Assembly (NCBI GenBank): GCA_039810245.1
Contig: JBDHWQ010000001.1
Location: 372,001-436,000 of the forward strand
Reading direction: 5' to 3'
From: CALDSL01 sp039810245
Lineage (GTDB): Bacteria; Chloroflexota; Anaerolineae; Anaerolineales; Anaerolineaceae
Length of the DNA stretch: 64,000 nt
Shown: piece by piece, positions 34,712 to 42,506 of the stretch
Numbering within the stretch: position 1 is the stretch's first letter
Layout of the letters: each line of letters opens with the position of its first letter
Program-made: the position numbers and the translations under genes
The notes under the pieces: model-generated
The model's input: the letters and a program-made list of their open reading frames with translations, nothing else
Databases searched by the model: none
Told to the model about the DNA's origin: nothing

Positions 34712-35841
34712 AGCGGGTTTCCTTGGTAATACGATTTCAAAAACGATTCCAAGCGCGCCAGGGCTTCGGGCAGGTTGGCGCGGCCAAAACCAATGCGGAA
34801 ATGCGCGCTGTATTCCGGGGCATACAGCGCGCCGGGAAGGAGCATCACGCCGGCCGTTTCCACCAGCGCGCGGCAGAAATCGGTCGCGCCGGACGTGCCT
34901 CGCAGACGTGGAAAAGCAATCGGCCCAGCCAGCGGGCGCAGCCAATCGAAAATTTCGGCATGCCACGCGAAGAATTCATCCAGCAGCGCAAGGTTGCGCC
35001 GGATCAGCTCGCGGTTACGCCCGATAATCTGCTCGCCGTGACGGATGGCCAGCGTGCCTAACAGCTCGCTGGGGGCGCTGTTGCAGATGGTGGTGTAATC
35101 TTTTCGCGTCGCGATTTTCTCGAGCAGCGCGGCGTTATGGCTGGCCAGCCAGCCGATGCGCAGCCCCGCCAGCCCATAGGACTTGGACAGCACTCCCAGC
35201 GAAACGCCGCGCGGGTTCAAGTCGCACCAGGCGGGCAGGCGCTCGCTGTCCTGGTACTCCAGGCCGCGGTACACTTCATCCGAAAATACCAGGAAGCCGT
35301 GCGTCTCGGAAAGCTCGTTTAATTCTTCCCAGCCTTCCGTATCCATGCTGCCGCCAGTGGGGTTGTGCGGGCAGTTGACGATGACCGCGCGCGTATCCGG
35401 TCGCAGCAGCCCTTCCAGGCGTTCGATGTCGAGCCGCCATCCATCCTCGGGCAGCGCCGGCCACAGGCTCACCTGGCAACCCAGCGCCTGCGGCACCGAA
35501 ACCAGCGATTGGTAGCATGGCCAGTGGACCACCACGTGGTCGCCCCGCTCCAGCAGCGCATTGGCAAACAGGAAGATAGCCTCCTGCGCGCCGCTGTGTA
35601 CCAGCACGTCATCTGCTGATATGCTCTGGTACAGGCCGGCGATGGCCTCACGCAGCACCGGGTGGCCGCGCGATTCGGTATATCCCAGCCACAGGTCTTC
35701 CATGGCTTCTATCCCGCCAGGCTCCATACGCAGCAAATCGCCCGCGCGGATCGACTCACAGTCCGAGCTTCCCAGCAGGTACGGGGCGGAAAATTCATGC
35801 TGAGCGAAATAGCGCTCCAGGCGGAACGGTTCGATTTTCAC
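34708..35841 (-). CDS. PLP-dependent aminotransferase, class I/II
   Basis: A 377-residue fold-type I aminotransferase. It has VHSGAQEAIFLFANALLERGDHVVV, NCPHNPTGGSM, FSDEVYRGLEY (Asp binding the pyridine nitrogen) and SKSYGLAGLRIGW with the Schiff-base lysine. A C-terminal FRIGFGRANL carries the substrate-carboxylate Arg. Substrate specificity is open; a C-S lyase or alanine-type aminotransferase is possible. GTG 35841 is favoured because GGAG lies five bases upstream; GTG 35847 would put the GGAG within the gene. It leads the two-gene operon with alaX. Confidence 0.85.
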   Translation of the reverse strand: MKIEPFRLERYFAQHEFSAPYLLGSSDCESIRAGDLLRMEPGGIEAMEDLWLGYTESRGHPVLREAIAGLYQSISADDVLVHSGAQEAIFLFANALLERGDHVVVHWPCYQSLVSVPQALGCQVSLWPALPEDGWRLDIERLEGLLRPDTRAVIVNCPHNPTGGSMDTEGWEELNELSETHGFLVFSDEVYRGLEYQDSERLPAWCDLNPRGVSLGVLSKSYGLAGLRIGWLASHNAALLEKIATRKDYTTICNSAPSELLGTLAIRHGEQIIGRNRELIRRNLALLDEFFAWHAEIFDWLRPLAGPIAFPRLRGTSGATDFCRALVETAGVMLLPGALYAPEYSAHFRIGFGRANLPEALARLESFLKSYYQGNPL

Positions 35842-35875
35842 GTGCACTCCGGGCGAAAGTTATGTCGCACTCGAA

Positions 35876-35906
35876 ATTGTATCAAAAGCGCGCGCAGATG
35901 TACAAT
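35876..35906. promoter_or_regulatory. Symmetric divergent promoter pair
   Basis: Plus strand: TTGTAT (35877-35882), 18 bases, TACAAT (35901-35906). Minus strand: TTGTAC (35900-35905), 18 bases, TACAAT (35876-35881). Each -10 lies on the other's -35, serving the zinc-ribbon gene rightward and the aminotransferase leftward. Confidence 0.6.
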
Positions 35907-35936
35907 AAATCATCTTGATTAGCAGGGAGAAGATGA

Positions 35937-36326
35937 ATGGCTATCCATGTTAACTGTCCAGCCTGTGGCGCATCGCTCAGCGTCAGTGAGACCACGCGTC
36001 GCACCACCTGTGATTTTTGTGGCAACCATTTCGACGTTGATACAACCCAAACCGAGCCGGCGCTGAAACGCATTACACCCGAAGAGATGATCGCTGACCC
36101 GATCCCCGTACAATCGGCGCAGACGGAATCGGTGCTGCCGGAGCCCGAGCCGGTAATCATTCCGCCGCCCACGCCGCCATTCGCGCGGAAGGATCCGCCG
36201 CCTTACGAACCGGTGACGCCCAAACGCAATCTGACCTGGGTAGTGATTGCCATCATCGTAGCGCTGCTAGCGTGCGGCGGCTGCTCAATGATGGCGCTTC
36301 TGCGCCTGGTGCAAAATAGCATGTAG
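35937..36326 (+). CDS. Zinc-ribbon membrane-anchored protein
   Basis: A 129-residue protein. The N-terminal CPACGASLSVSE...CDFCGNHFDV is an LSD1/rubredoxin-type zinc ribbon (CxxC twice). A Pro/Glu-rich linker follows, then one membrane helix at about residues 100-123 (WVVIAIIVALLACGGCSMMALL). Such proteins are common in Chloroflexota but uncharacterised. ATG 35937 follows GGGAGAAG. It is one of a divergent promoter pair. Confidence 0.7.
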   Translation: MAIHVNCPACGASLSVSETTRRTTCDFCGNHFDVDTTQTEPALKRITPEEMIADPIPVQSAQTESVLPEPEPVIIPPPTPPFARKDPPPYEPVTPKRNLTWVVIAIIVALLACGGCSMMALLRLVQNSM

Positions 36327-36330
36327 GATA

Positions 36331-36753
36331 TCACTGCACGTTAACTGTCACTTCATACGTATTAGCGGGGGGCATATTGGTCTCCCAGACGCGGTGATAA
36401 ACCAGCTTCAAGGTTGCCTGGCCGGTTTTTATGGCAGTAAAATGAAACACTAGCATTGCCGGCGCGCCCACTTTGCCGCTGTTCTGCTGAATGCTTTGCG
36501 GCTCGCCATCCGGCTTGAGGATCTCCTCATCCAGCGGTGGTTGAACCTCCCAGGTGTACCCTGTGCCAGGGTTTGCGGGCAACGAGAGCACCAGCGCATC
36601 GCCCGGTGCGAGCTGCACCGTTTCGCCGGCGTCCCCCTCACCGATATTGACTTCAGCGGGCGTGGTGGTCCCATCCCGCGTTTCGCTGCTGCCACACGCG
36701 CTCAGAATGGCGCACGCCACAGCCAACAGCATAGCTGGCATCCAGCGGTTCAT
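36331..36753 (-). CDS. Chagasin-like (I42) protease inhibitor lipoprotein
   Basis: A 140-residue lipoprotein with signal peptide ending ILSAC (Cys 20). The domain has LPANPGTGYTW, the NPTTGY-type first loop, then the middle GAPAM loop and the VYHRVWE stretch in place of the third RPW loop. These three loops insert in the active cleft of papain-family cysteine proteases. GGAGG lies five bases before ATG 36753. The host protease target, if any, is unknown. Confidence 0.75.
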   Translation of the reverse strand: MNRWMPAMLLAVACAILSACGSSETRDGTTTPAEVNIGEGDAGETVQLAPGDALVLSLPANPGTGYTWEVQPPLDEEILKPDGEPQSIQQNSGKVGAPAMLVFHFTAIKTGQATLKLVYHRVWETNMPPANTYEVTVNVQ

Positions 36754-36830
36754 AGCTAACCTCCTTCTGGTTCCCGGTGATGAACGATCAGCGCAGACCA
36801 CCTGCTTATGACGATCTCCTTACAATGTTG

Positions 36831-36843
36831 CATACCGGGTATG
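36831..36843. promoter_or_regulatory. Perfect 13-base palindrome upstream of lhgO
   Basis: CATACC-G-GGTATG lies between the chagasin-like gene and lhgO, about 130 bases before lhgO. It could be an operator; no known regulator is assigned. Confidence 0.3.
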
Positions 36844-36924
36844 ATCATTATATTCCCCTCTACAAACCCGCGCGCAAACGCGGTATAACAGAAGGGAAAA
36901 CACAAGGGGCGATCCGGCTGTTTT

Positions 36925-36953
36925 CTGAACCGACCACCGGCAGGTTATATACT
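36925..36953 (+). promoter_or_regulatory. Candidate lhgO promoter
   Basis: TATACT at 36948-36953 with CTGAAC 17 bases upstream (three of six -35 matches); start would be about 14 bases before the ATG. Confidence 0.35.
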
Positions 36954-36973
36954 TCATAGATCGGAGAAGACGC

Positions 36974-38182
36974 ATGAGTCTGACGTATGATATTGCGATC
37001 ATTGGCGGCGGCATCGTCGGCATGGCGACTGCCATGGCTCTCTCGCAGAGAGGTGGTATCTCGCTGGTGGTTCTGGAAGCCGAAGACCACCTGGCCGCGC
37101 ATCAGACCGGGCATAACAGCGGCGTAATCCATTCCGGCATCTATTACAAGCCGGGGTCACTGAAAGCCCTGAACTGCATCAAAGGTCGTGAAGCGCTGTA
37201 CCGTTTTTGCCAGGAACATGGCATCGCCCACGACAACTGCGGCAAGGTGATTGTAGCCACCAGCAAGGCGGAGCTGCCCGCGCTGGACAACCTGGAAAAG
37301 CGCGGCCAGGAAAACGGTCTGGTGGGGCTGCGCCGGCTGACACCCGAGCAGATTAAAGAGCACGAGCCACACGCCAGCGGCATTGCCGGGTTGTTCGTCC
37401 AGCAGACCGGCATCGTGGATTACAAGCACGTGACGCGTAAATACGGCGAAATCATGCAGGCGGGCGGTGGGGAAGTGCTCACCTCGGCGCGCGTTACTCG
37501 CGTGGATAAGCGCGCGGATGAATTCGTGCTCGAGACGTCACGCGGCGAAGTGCATGCCCGCAACCTGATTAACTGCGCCGGTTTGCAGTCGGACCGCGTG
37601 GCAAAGATGTGCGGAGTAAATCCTGGCCTGCAGATTATCCCGTTCCGCGGCGAATATTATGAAATCCGTCCGGAAAAGCAGTACCTGGTGCGCAACCTGA
37701 TCTACCCGGTGCCCGATCCGCGTTTCCCCTTCCTGGGCGTGCATTTCACGCGCATGATCGAAGGCGGCGTAGAAGCCGGTCCGAATGCGGTGCTGGGCTT
37801 CCGCCGCGAAGCCTATGAGATGTGGGATATCAACGTGCGCGACTTGATGCAGTACGCCACGTACAGTGGCTTCTGGCGCATGGCGATGAAACACTGGAAG
37901 ATGGGCTTTGGTGAGATGTACCGCTCGCTGAGCAAGGCGGCCTTTGTCAAGGCGCTGCAGCACCTGCTGCCCGACCTGGAGTACAACGACGTAACCCGCA
38001 GCGGAGCCGGTGTGCGCGCCCAGGCGCTGCTGCCAGATGGCTTCCTGGCGGATGATTTCCGCATCAAGGAAGCGCCGCGCATGGTGCATGTGCTCAATGC
38101 GCCTTCTCCAGCCGCCACGGCATCCATCGCCATTGGCACATCCATCTGCGAGATGGCCACCAAAAACTTCTCGCTAAGCTGA
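36974..38182 (+). CDS. lhgO: LhgO, L-2-hydroxyglutarate oxidase/dehydrogenase
   Basis: A 402-residue FAD-dependent DAO-superfamily enzyme oxidising L-2-hydroxyglutarate to 2-oxoglutarate. N-terminal dinucleotide motif DIAIIGGGIVGMATA, then HNSGVIHSGIYYKPGSLKALNC (the LhgO signature), HEPHASGIAGLFVQQTGIVDY and FRGEYYEIRP. The C-terminal ALLPDGFLADDF and HVLNAPSPAATASIAIG close the FAD site. GGAGAAGACGC precedes the ATG. It is monocistronic, with a terminator after it. Confidence 0.94.
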   Translation: MSLTYDIAIIGGGIVGMATAMALSQRGGISLVVLEAEDHLAAHQTGHNSGVIHSGIYYKPGSLKALNCIKGREALYRFCQEHGIAHDNCGKVIVATSKAELPALDNLEKRGQENGLVGLRRLTPEQIKEHEPHASGIAGLFVQQTGIVDYKHVTRKYGEIMQAGGGEVLTSARVTRVDKRADEFVLETSRGEVHARNLINCAGLQSDRVAKMCGVNPGLQIIPFRGEYYEIRPEKQYLVRNLIYPVPDPRFPFLGVHFTRMIEGGVEAGPNAVLGFRREAYEMWDINVRDLMQYATYSGFWRMAMKHWKMGFGEMYRSLSKAAFVKALQHLLPDLEYNDVTRSGAGVRAQALLPDGFLADDFRIKEAPRMVHVLNAPSPAATASIAIGTSICEMATKNFSLS

Positions 38183-38187
38183 ACGGT

Positions 38188-38220
38188 AAACCCGCCGGTT
38201 CATTCCGGCGGGTTTTTTGT
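38188..38220 (+). terminator. Terminator after lhgO
   Basis: AACCCGCCGG pairs with CCGGCGGGTT, loop TTCATT, followed by TTTTTTGT. Confidence 0.85.
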
Positions 38221-38223
38221 TGG

Positions 38224-39183
38224 TTACACCAGGCTGGCGCACAGTAGGCGCGCGGGCTGGTCGGACTGCACCTGGTAGGCGCCCAACGCAGCAGGGATCA
38301 GCACGGTTTCCCACTGCGCCAGCCCTACCTCCCACCCTGCACCGCTGAGACGCGCCTGTTCACCGATGCAGGTGAGCGCATGGAATGTCTGGCCGTGGGT
38401 ATCCATCGCCAGCCCGGCTGGGCCGGCATCCACGCGCTGCAGGCGGAAGTATGCGCATTGCACCAGCGTGGCGCGCGAGCCGGGCCGCTGTTCTGATTTT
38501 GGCACAAACCGCGGCTGCGTGGATGGATCGATCACTGCCAGCGACTTTTCCGTATGTAGCGGCCGAGACGGGCTGGCCGGCCGGTCCCAGTCATAGACGC
38601 GGTAGGTGAGGTCAGAACGCTGCTGCACCTCATAGATCATCAGGCCGGGGCCGATGGCGTGCAGCGTGCCGGCCGGCATCAGCAGGCATTCCCCACGCTG
38701 CACTTCGCGCTGCTGCGTGTAATCCAGAATCTCGCGCCCGCGAATGGCGCGGCGGATATCCTCGCGGGTGGTTCCGAGGCGCGTGCCAACCAACAGTTGC
38801 GCGCCCGGGTCGGCGTGCAGCACATACCAGGCTTCGGTCTTGCCGTTGTGGTCAGGTCCTTCCAGCGCGCGCGCCTGGGCATCATCCGGGTGCACCTGCA
38901 CCGAAAGCCAGTCGGCGCTGTCGAGCAGCTTGATCAAGAGTGGAAAACGCCCGCCCTCGCCCGGCGCAGCGCTGCCCAGCAGCGCCGCGGAGTGCGTCGC
39001 GGCTACATCCTTCAACAACTTCCCGGAATGCGGGCCGTCCAACACGCGGTTATTTTCATCCACAATCCAGGCCTCGGCGGTAGGACCAGGAACCTGCGGG
39101 CGCAGCCTGCGCCCACCCCAGACGTAATCACGGTACAGCGGCTCCAGCCGCAAGGGTCGATCGAACGAAGCTCGCGTCATCAT
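38224..39183 (-). CDS. manA: Mannose-6-phosphate isomerase, class I
   Basis: A 319-residue cupin-type zinc enzyme linking fructose-6-P and mannose-6-P. Blocks are LSVQVHPDDAQA (zinc ligands), NGKTEAWYVLHADPGA, LMPAGTLHAIGPGLMIYEVQQRSDLTYRVYDW (active-site region) and the short C-terminal domain. It is the short (YvyI-type) class I form. It starts ATGATG at 39183, and a TATAAT sits only eight bases upstream, which points to a leaderless message. Confidence 0.9.
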   Translation of the reverse strand: MMTRASFDRPLRLEPLYRDYVWGGRRLRPQVPGPTAEAWIVDENNRVLDGPHSGKLLKDVAATHSAALLGSAAPGEGGRFPLLIKLLDSADWLSVQVHPDDAQARALEGPDHNGKTEAWYVLHADPGAQLLVGTRLGTTREDIRRAIRGREILDYTQQREVQRGECLLMPAGTLHAIGPGLMIYEVQQRSDLTYRVYDWDRPASPSRPLHTEKSLAVIDPSTQPRFVPKSEQRPGSRATLVQCAYFRLQRVDAGPAGLAMDTHGQTFHALTCIGEQARLSGAGWEVGLAQWETVLIPAALGAYQVQSDQPARLLCASLV

Positions 39184-39191
39184 AGGCTACT

Positions 39192-39197
39192 ATTATA
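39192..39197 (-). promoter_or_regulatory. -10 box giving a leaderless manA mRNA (candidate)
   Basis: Minus strand TATAAT followed by AGTAGCCT and ATG 39183. No -35 of note. Confidence 0.4.
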
Positions 39198-39297
39198 GGC
39201 CAGAATGCGCCCGAATCTGGGCGGCGCGCGGGAAAACCGGTGTAGAATGAAGGCGTCAGATACATAACAGGGAAAAAATCCACCATCCAGGGGAGAA

Positions 39298-40839
39298 ATG
39301 ATGAAACCCGACCGCAATATTGCCGAAGGCATTCTCTTTACCGACCAATATCAGATATCTATGGCGCAGTTGTACTACCGCATGGGCATGCATGAAAAGA
39401 TGGCACAGTTTGACCATTTTTTTCGCAGCTACCCGGATTATGGCTCGCACAAAGCCGGCTACTGCGTGAATGCCGGGCTGGAATGGCTGCTGGATTGGAT
39501 GCGCGATGCGCATTTCACCGATCAGGATATTGAACAGTTGCGCACTCAGCGTGACCGCGCCGGTAACCAGATCTTGAAAGACGATTTCCTGCAATGGCTG
39601 CGCAAGAACGGCGATTTTTCGGGAATTAATCTGCAGGCAATCCCCGAAGGCCGCGTGGTGCACCCTTATGTTCCACTGACGGTGGTGCAGGGGCCGATTG
39701 TGCAGGCGCAAATTCTGGAGACCGCGCTGCTGAACAAGCTCAACTTCCAGACGCTGATCGCAACCAAAGCGGCGCGCATCAAAGAAAGCGGGCGTGGACA
39801 GGTGCTGCTGGAATTTGGCATGCGCCGCGCGCAGGACTTTGGCGCCAACGCCGGCGCGCGCGCCGCGATGATCGGCGGCGCGGATTTCTCATCCAACGTT
39901 GGGGTATCGCACCTGTTGGGCTATTCCCCCAAGGGTACGCACGCGCACAGCATGGTACAGGCGTTTATGGCGATGGGCGAAGGCGAGCTGGGCGCATTCC
40001 GCGCCTACGCCGATGTTTACCCCGATGACTGCCTGCTGCTGGTAGATACAATCGATACGTTGCAAAGCGGCGTTCCCAACGCGATCAAAGTCTTCGAAGA
40101 GCTGCGCGCCAAAGGCCACCATCCGGTGGGCATCCGTCTCGATTCGGGCGACCTGGCATTCCTCACTATCCAGTCGGCGCTGATGCTCAATAAAGCCGGC
40201 TTCGTGGATACATCGATCGTGTGGTCCAACCAGCTCGATGAACTGGTGATCTGGCAGATTTTGACCCAGATCCAGCAGGAAGCGCCGCGCTATGGACTGG
40301 ATGCCGACAGCGTGATCCGCCGCGTGATCTATGGGGTTGGCACCAAGTTGATTACTTCAGCCGGCGATCCGGCGCTGGACGGCGTGTACAAGCTGGTGGC
40401 GCTGGAGATTGACGGCCAGTGGAAACCGGCCATCAAAGTTTCGGAAACACCTGCCAAGACGCTCAACCCTGGGCATAAATCACCATGGCGGCTGTACGAC
40501 GAACGCGGCAAAGCTACCGCCGATCTGCTGACACTGGAAGAAGACATGCCCTGCCATGAAGAAAGCATCACCCTGCACCATCCAACCGAAATGGGCGTGT
40601 TTCGCCGGATGGACTGCGCGCGCATCTCGTCGATGGAGCCGCTGCTGGTGGATATCCTCAAAGATGGTCAGTTGGTGTATGACCTTCCGGGCATCGAAGA
40701 AATCCGCCAACAGCGTATACTGGACGTAGACCGGCTGGACCCGGGCGTAAAACGCCTGGTCAACCCGCACATTTACCACGTCTCGCTGACCGATAAGCTT
40801 TGGAAGGTAAAACAGGACCTGATCGCTAACGCGCACTAG
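39298..40839 (+). CDS. pncB: Nicotinate phosphoribosyltransferase
   Basis: A 513-residue NAPRTase, forming nicotinate mononucleotide from nicotinate and PRPP with ATP in NAD salvage. Features are LFTDQYQISMAQLYYRMGMHEK at the start, FGMRRAQDFGANAGARAAMIGGADFSSNV, LGYSPKGTHAHSMVQAF, and GIRLDSGDLAFLT (phosphate-site residues). It is of the long, bacterial family-2 type. GGGGAG precedes ATGATG; 39301 may be the true start. Monocistronic or co-transcribed with the next membrane gene 29 bases away. Confidence 0.93.
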   Translation: MMKPDRNIAEGILFTDQYQISMAQLYYRMGMHEKMAQFDHFFRSYPDYGSHKAGYCVNAGLEWLLDWMRDAHFTDQDIEQLRTQRDRAGNQILKDDFLQWLRKNGDFSGINLQAIPEGRVVHPYVPLTVVQGPIVQAQILETALLNKLNFQTLIATKAARIKESGRGQVLLEFGMRRAQDFGANAGARAAMIGGADFSSNVGVSHLLGYSPKGTHAHSMVQAFMAMGEGELGAFRAYADVYPDDCLLLVDTIDTLQSGVPNAIKVFEELRAKGHHPVGIRLDSGDLAFLTIQSALMLNKAGFVDTSIVWSNQLDELVIWQILTQIQQEAPRYGLDADSVIRRVIYGVGTKLITSAGDPALDGVYKLVALEIDGQWKPAIKVSETPAKTLNPGHKSPWRLYDERGKATADLLTLEEDMPCHEESITLHHPTEMGVFRRMDCARISSMEPLLVDILKDGQLVYDLPGIEEIRQQRILDVDRLDPGVKRLVNPHIYHVSLTDKLWKVKQDLIANAH

Positions 40840-40868
40840 CGCGATACTACCACCCAAGGAAACACACC

Positions 40869-42323
40869 ATGAACATCGACACCAGCCTGCGCCGCACCGT
40901 AGCCGCCCTCACCCACCCCGCATCGCTGCTCGCCATCGCCCTGATGCTGTTCAATGATTTCGTACTGAAAGCGGCCGCCCCGGGCTGGTTGACCGGCAAG
41001 CTGAGCGATTTTGCCGGGCTGGTAATTTTACCAATACTGGCGGCTGGAATGCTGGCGCTGCTGCCCTGGCATGAGCGCTGGCAAACGCGGGCGCCCATCC
41101 TGGGCGGCGTACTGCTGGTGGGAGCGTGGTTCGCGCTGGTCAAAAGCGTGCCGGCGCTCAACCAGGCTTTCGTTCAGGTGGCCGCGCGCGCCGGCGCGCC
41201 GGTGCGCCTGGTGCTGGACTCCGGCGATCTACTGGCGCTGTCGATGCTTCCACTTTCCTATATGATATGGCTACGCGCAAAGCCTCGCGTTCTGCACTTG
41301 CGCCGCGCCTGGGTAATGCTGCCTGCCGCAGCCCTGGTGCTGCTGGCCGATGCCGCCGCGCCGGACCGCGGCGCGACCTGCGTGCATATCGTGCAGGGTG
41401 AGCTGCGCCTGGTGGCGCCCTATCAGGGCGTTTACCAAAGCCAGGATGGCGGCCTGACGTGGCAGACCAGCAGCGAATGGGAAAACTACGAATGCACCGA
41501 TACCAGCGCGCAGATGATCGACCCGAACGGCGCAGTGCAGTATCGCTGGACGCGCGGCGAGCGCATTGAGCGCAGCAGTGACGGCGGCCAGACCTGGAGT
41601 GAAGAGTTACCACTGCGGCCGCTGGGCGAAGTGCAGCGGGCCTACGTGCAAAAAGTCAACAGCCAGAATATCCAGTTCGGCAAAGGACCGTTCAGCGCCG
41701 TGGAAGATCCAAACAGCGGCAATATCGTCTTTGCTATGGGACAGGAAGGCGTGCTGGTGCGCCGTCCCGACGGAACCTACATCCCGGTGGGCATTGGCCG
41801 CTATAACCCGGATGTAATGGGGCCCATCCCACCCGGCGGGCAGCTGACGCTTCTGAGCGGGGAGTTTTTCATGGCTGTGGCCGTCAGCCTGCTGGCTTTT
41901 TCTACCCTGGCGCTGCCTTACCACCGCCGCTGGTGGCGGATTGCCAAAATCATCATTGGCTGGCTGTTCTGGCTTGCCGCGCTGGTGATTTTCCCGCCGG
42001 CCATCAGCAGCGGGCCGTACACCGAGATGTTTATCTTTGTTGGCATTCTTGCCGCGCTGGGTTGGGCGCTTATCTGTGTGATCGATGACATGATTGCTCT
42101 TGTGCGCGCTCACCGCCGCCCGGCGCGCCATACTTGGCTGCTGGCCCTGGCTACCGGTATAGCCTACCTGCTGCCGCTACTCTTGTGGGCGTACGAATTG
42201 CTGCCCGGCTATGCCACCGCCACTATGGTGGGAATAGCGCTGGTGCTGGTGATCATCGCGTATGGGGTGCTGCAATCGCGGCGCGCGGGGCAATCTCTGG
42301 GTCCCCCACTCGCGCAGGCATAA
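40869..42323 (+). CDS. Membrane protein with extracytoplasmic Asp-box (BNR) repeats
   Basis: A 484-residue protein: four helices at the N-terminus, an extracytoplasmic domain from about residue 170 to 330, then four to five helices. The soluble part has two Asp-box repeats, SQDGGLTWQ and SSDGGQTWS, as in sialidases and beta-propeller proteins, but too few for a whole propeller. The early segment has GWLTGKLSDFAGLVILPILAAGM, a LSDF motif resembling a membrane-channel block. No known family is recognised as a whole. Confidence 0.7.
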   Translation: MNIDTSLRRTVAALTHPASLLAIALMLFNDFVLKAAAPGWLTGKLSDFAGLVILPILAAGMLALLPWHERWQTRAPILGGVLLVGAWFALVKSVPALNQAFVQVAARAGAPVRLVLDSGDLLALSMLPLSYMIWLRAKPRVLHLRRAWVMLPAAALVLLADAAAPDRGATCVHIVQGELRLVAPYQGVYQSQDGGLTWQTSSEWENYECTDTSAQMIDPNGAVQYRWTRGERIERSSDGGQTWSEELPLRPLGEVQRAYVQKVNSQNIQFGKGPFSAVEDPNSGNIVFAMGQEGVLVRRPDGTYIPVGIGRYNPDVMGPIPPGGQLTLLSGEFFMAVAVSLLAFSTLALPYHRRWWRIAKIIIGWLFWLAALVIFPPAISSGPYTEMFIFVGILAALGWALICVIDDMIALVRAHRRPARHTWLLALATGIAYLLPLLLWAYELLPGYATATMVGIALVLVIIAYGVLQSRRAGQSLGPPLAQA

Positions 42324-42348
42324 CCGGTAGTACATATATTTGGTATTC

Positions 42349-42378
42349 TTGACAGAAAACAGGTACAATTCAGATAGT
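42349..42378 (+). promoter_or_regulatory. Candidate promoter for the histidine kinase
   Basis: TTGACA at 42349-42354, 18 bases, GATAGT at 42373-42378 (four of six). It lies 128 bases upstream of the kinase ATG. Confidence 0.4.
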
Positions 42379-42506
42379 ATAGTGTTCACCACCGGCAATC
42401 GACCCGGTGCATCGCGGCAGCCAGGGATGGGCATGAATCAGGGGATGCATGTGCGGCTACTGCTGTTCGAATACATCATGGGAATGGATCATTTATCGGG
42501 TACGGT

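Noticed and set aside
34712..34966. N-terminal extension of AlaX
   Set aside because: The 85 extra residues overlap the aminotransferase and lack AlaX similarity; AAGGAAA supports ATG 34711.
36777..36959. 60-codon plus frame upstream of lhgO
   Set aside because: No ribosome binding site or similarity, and it contains the likely lhgO promoter.
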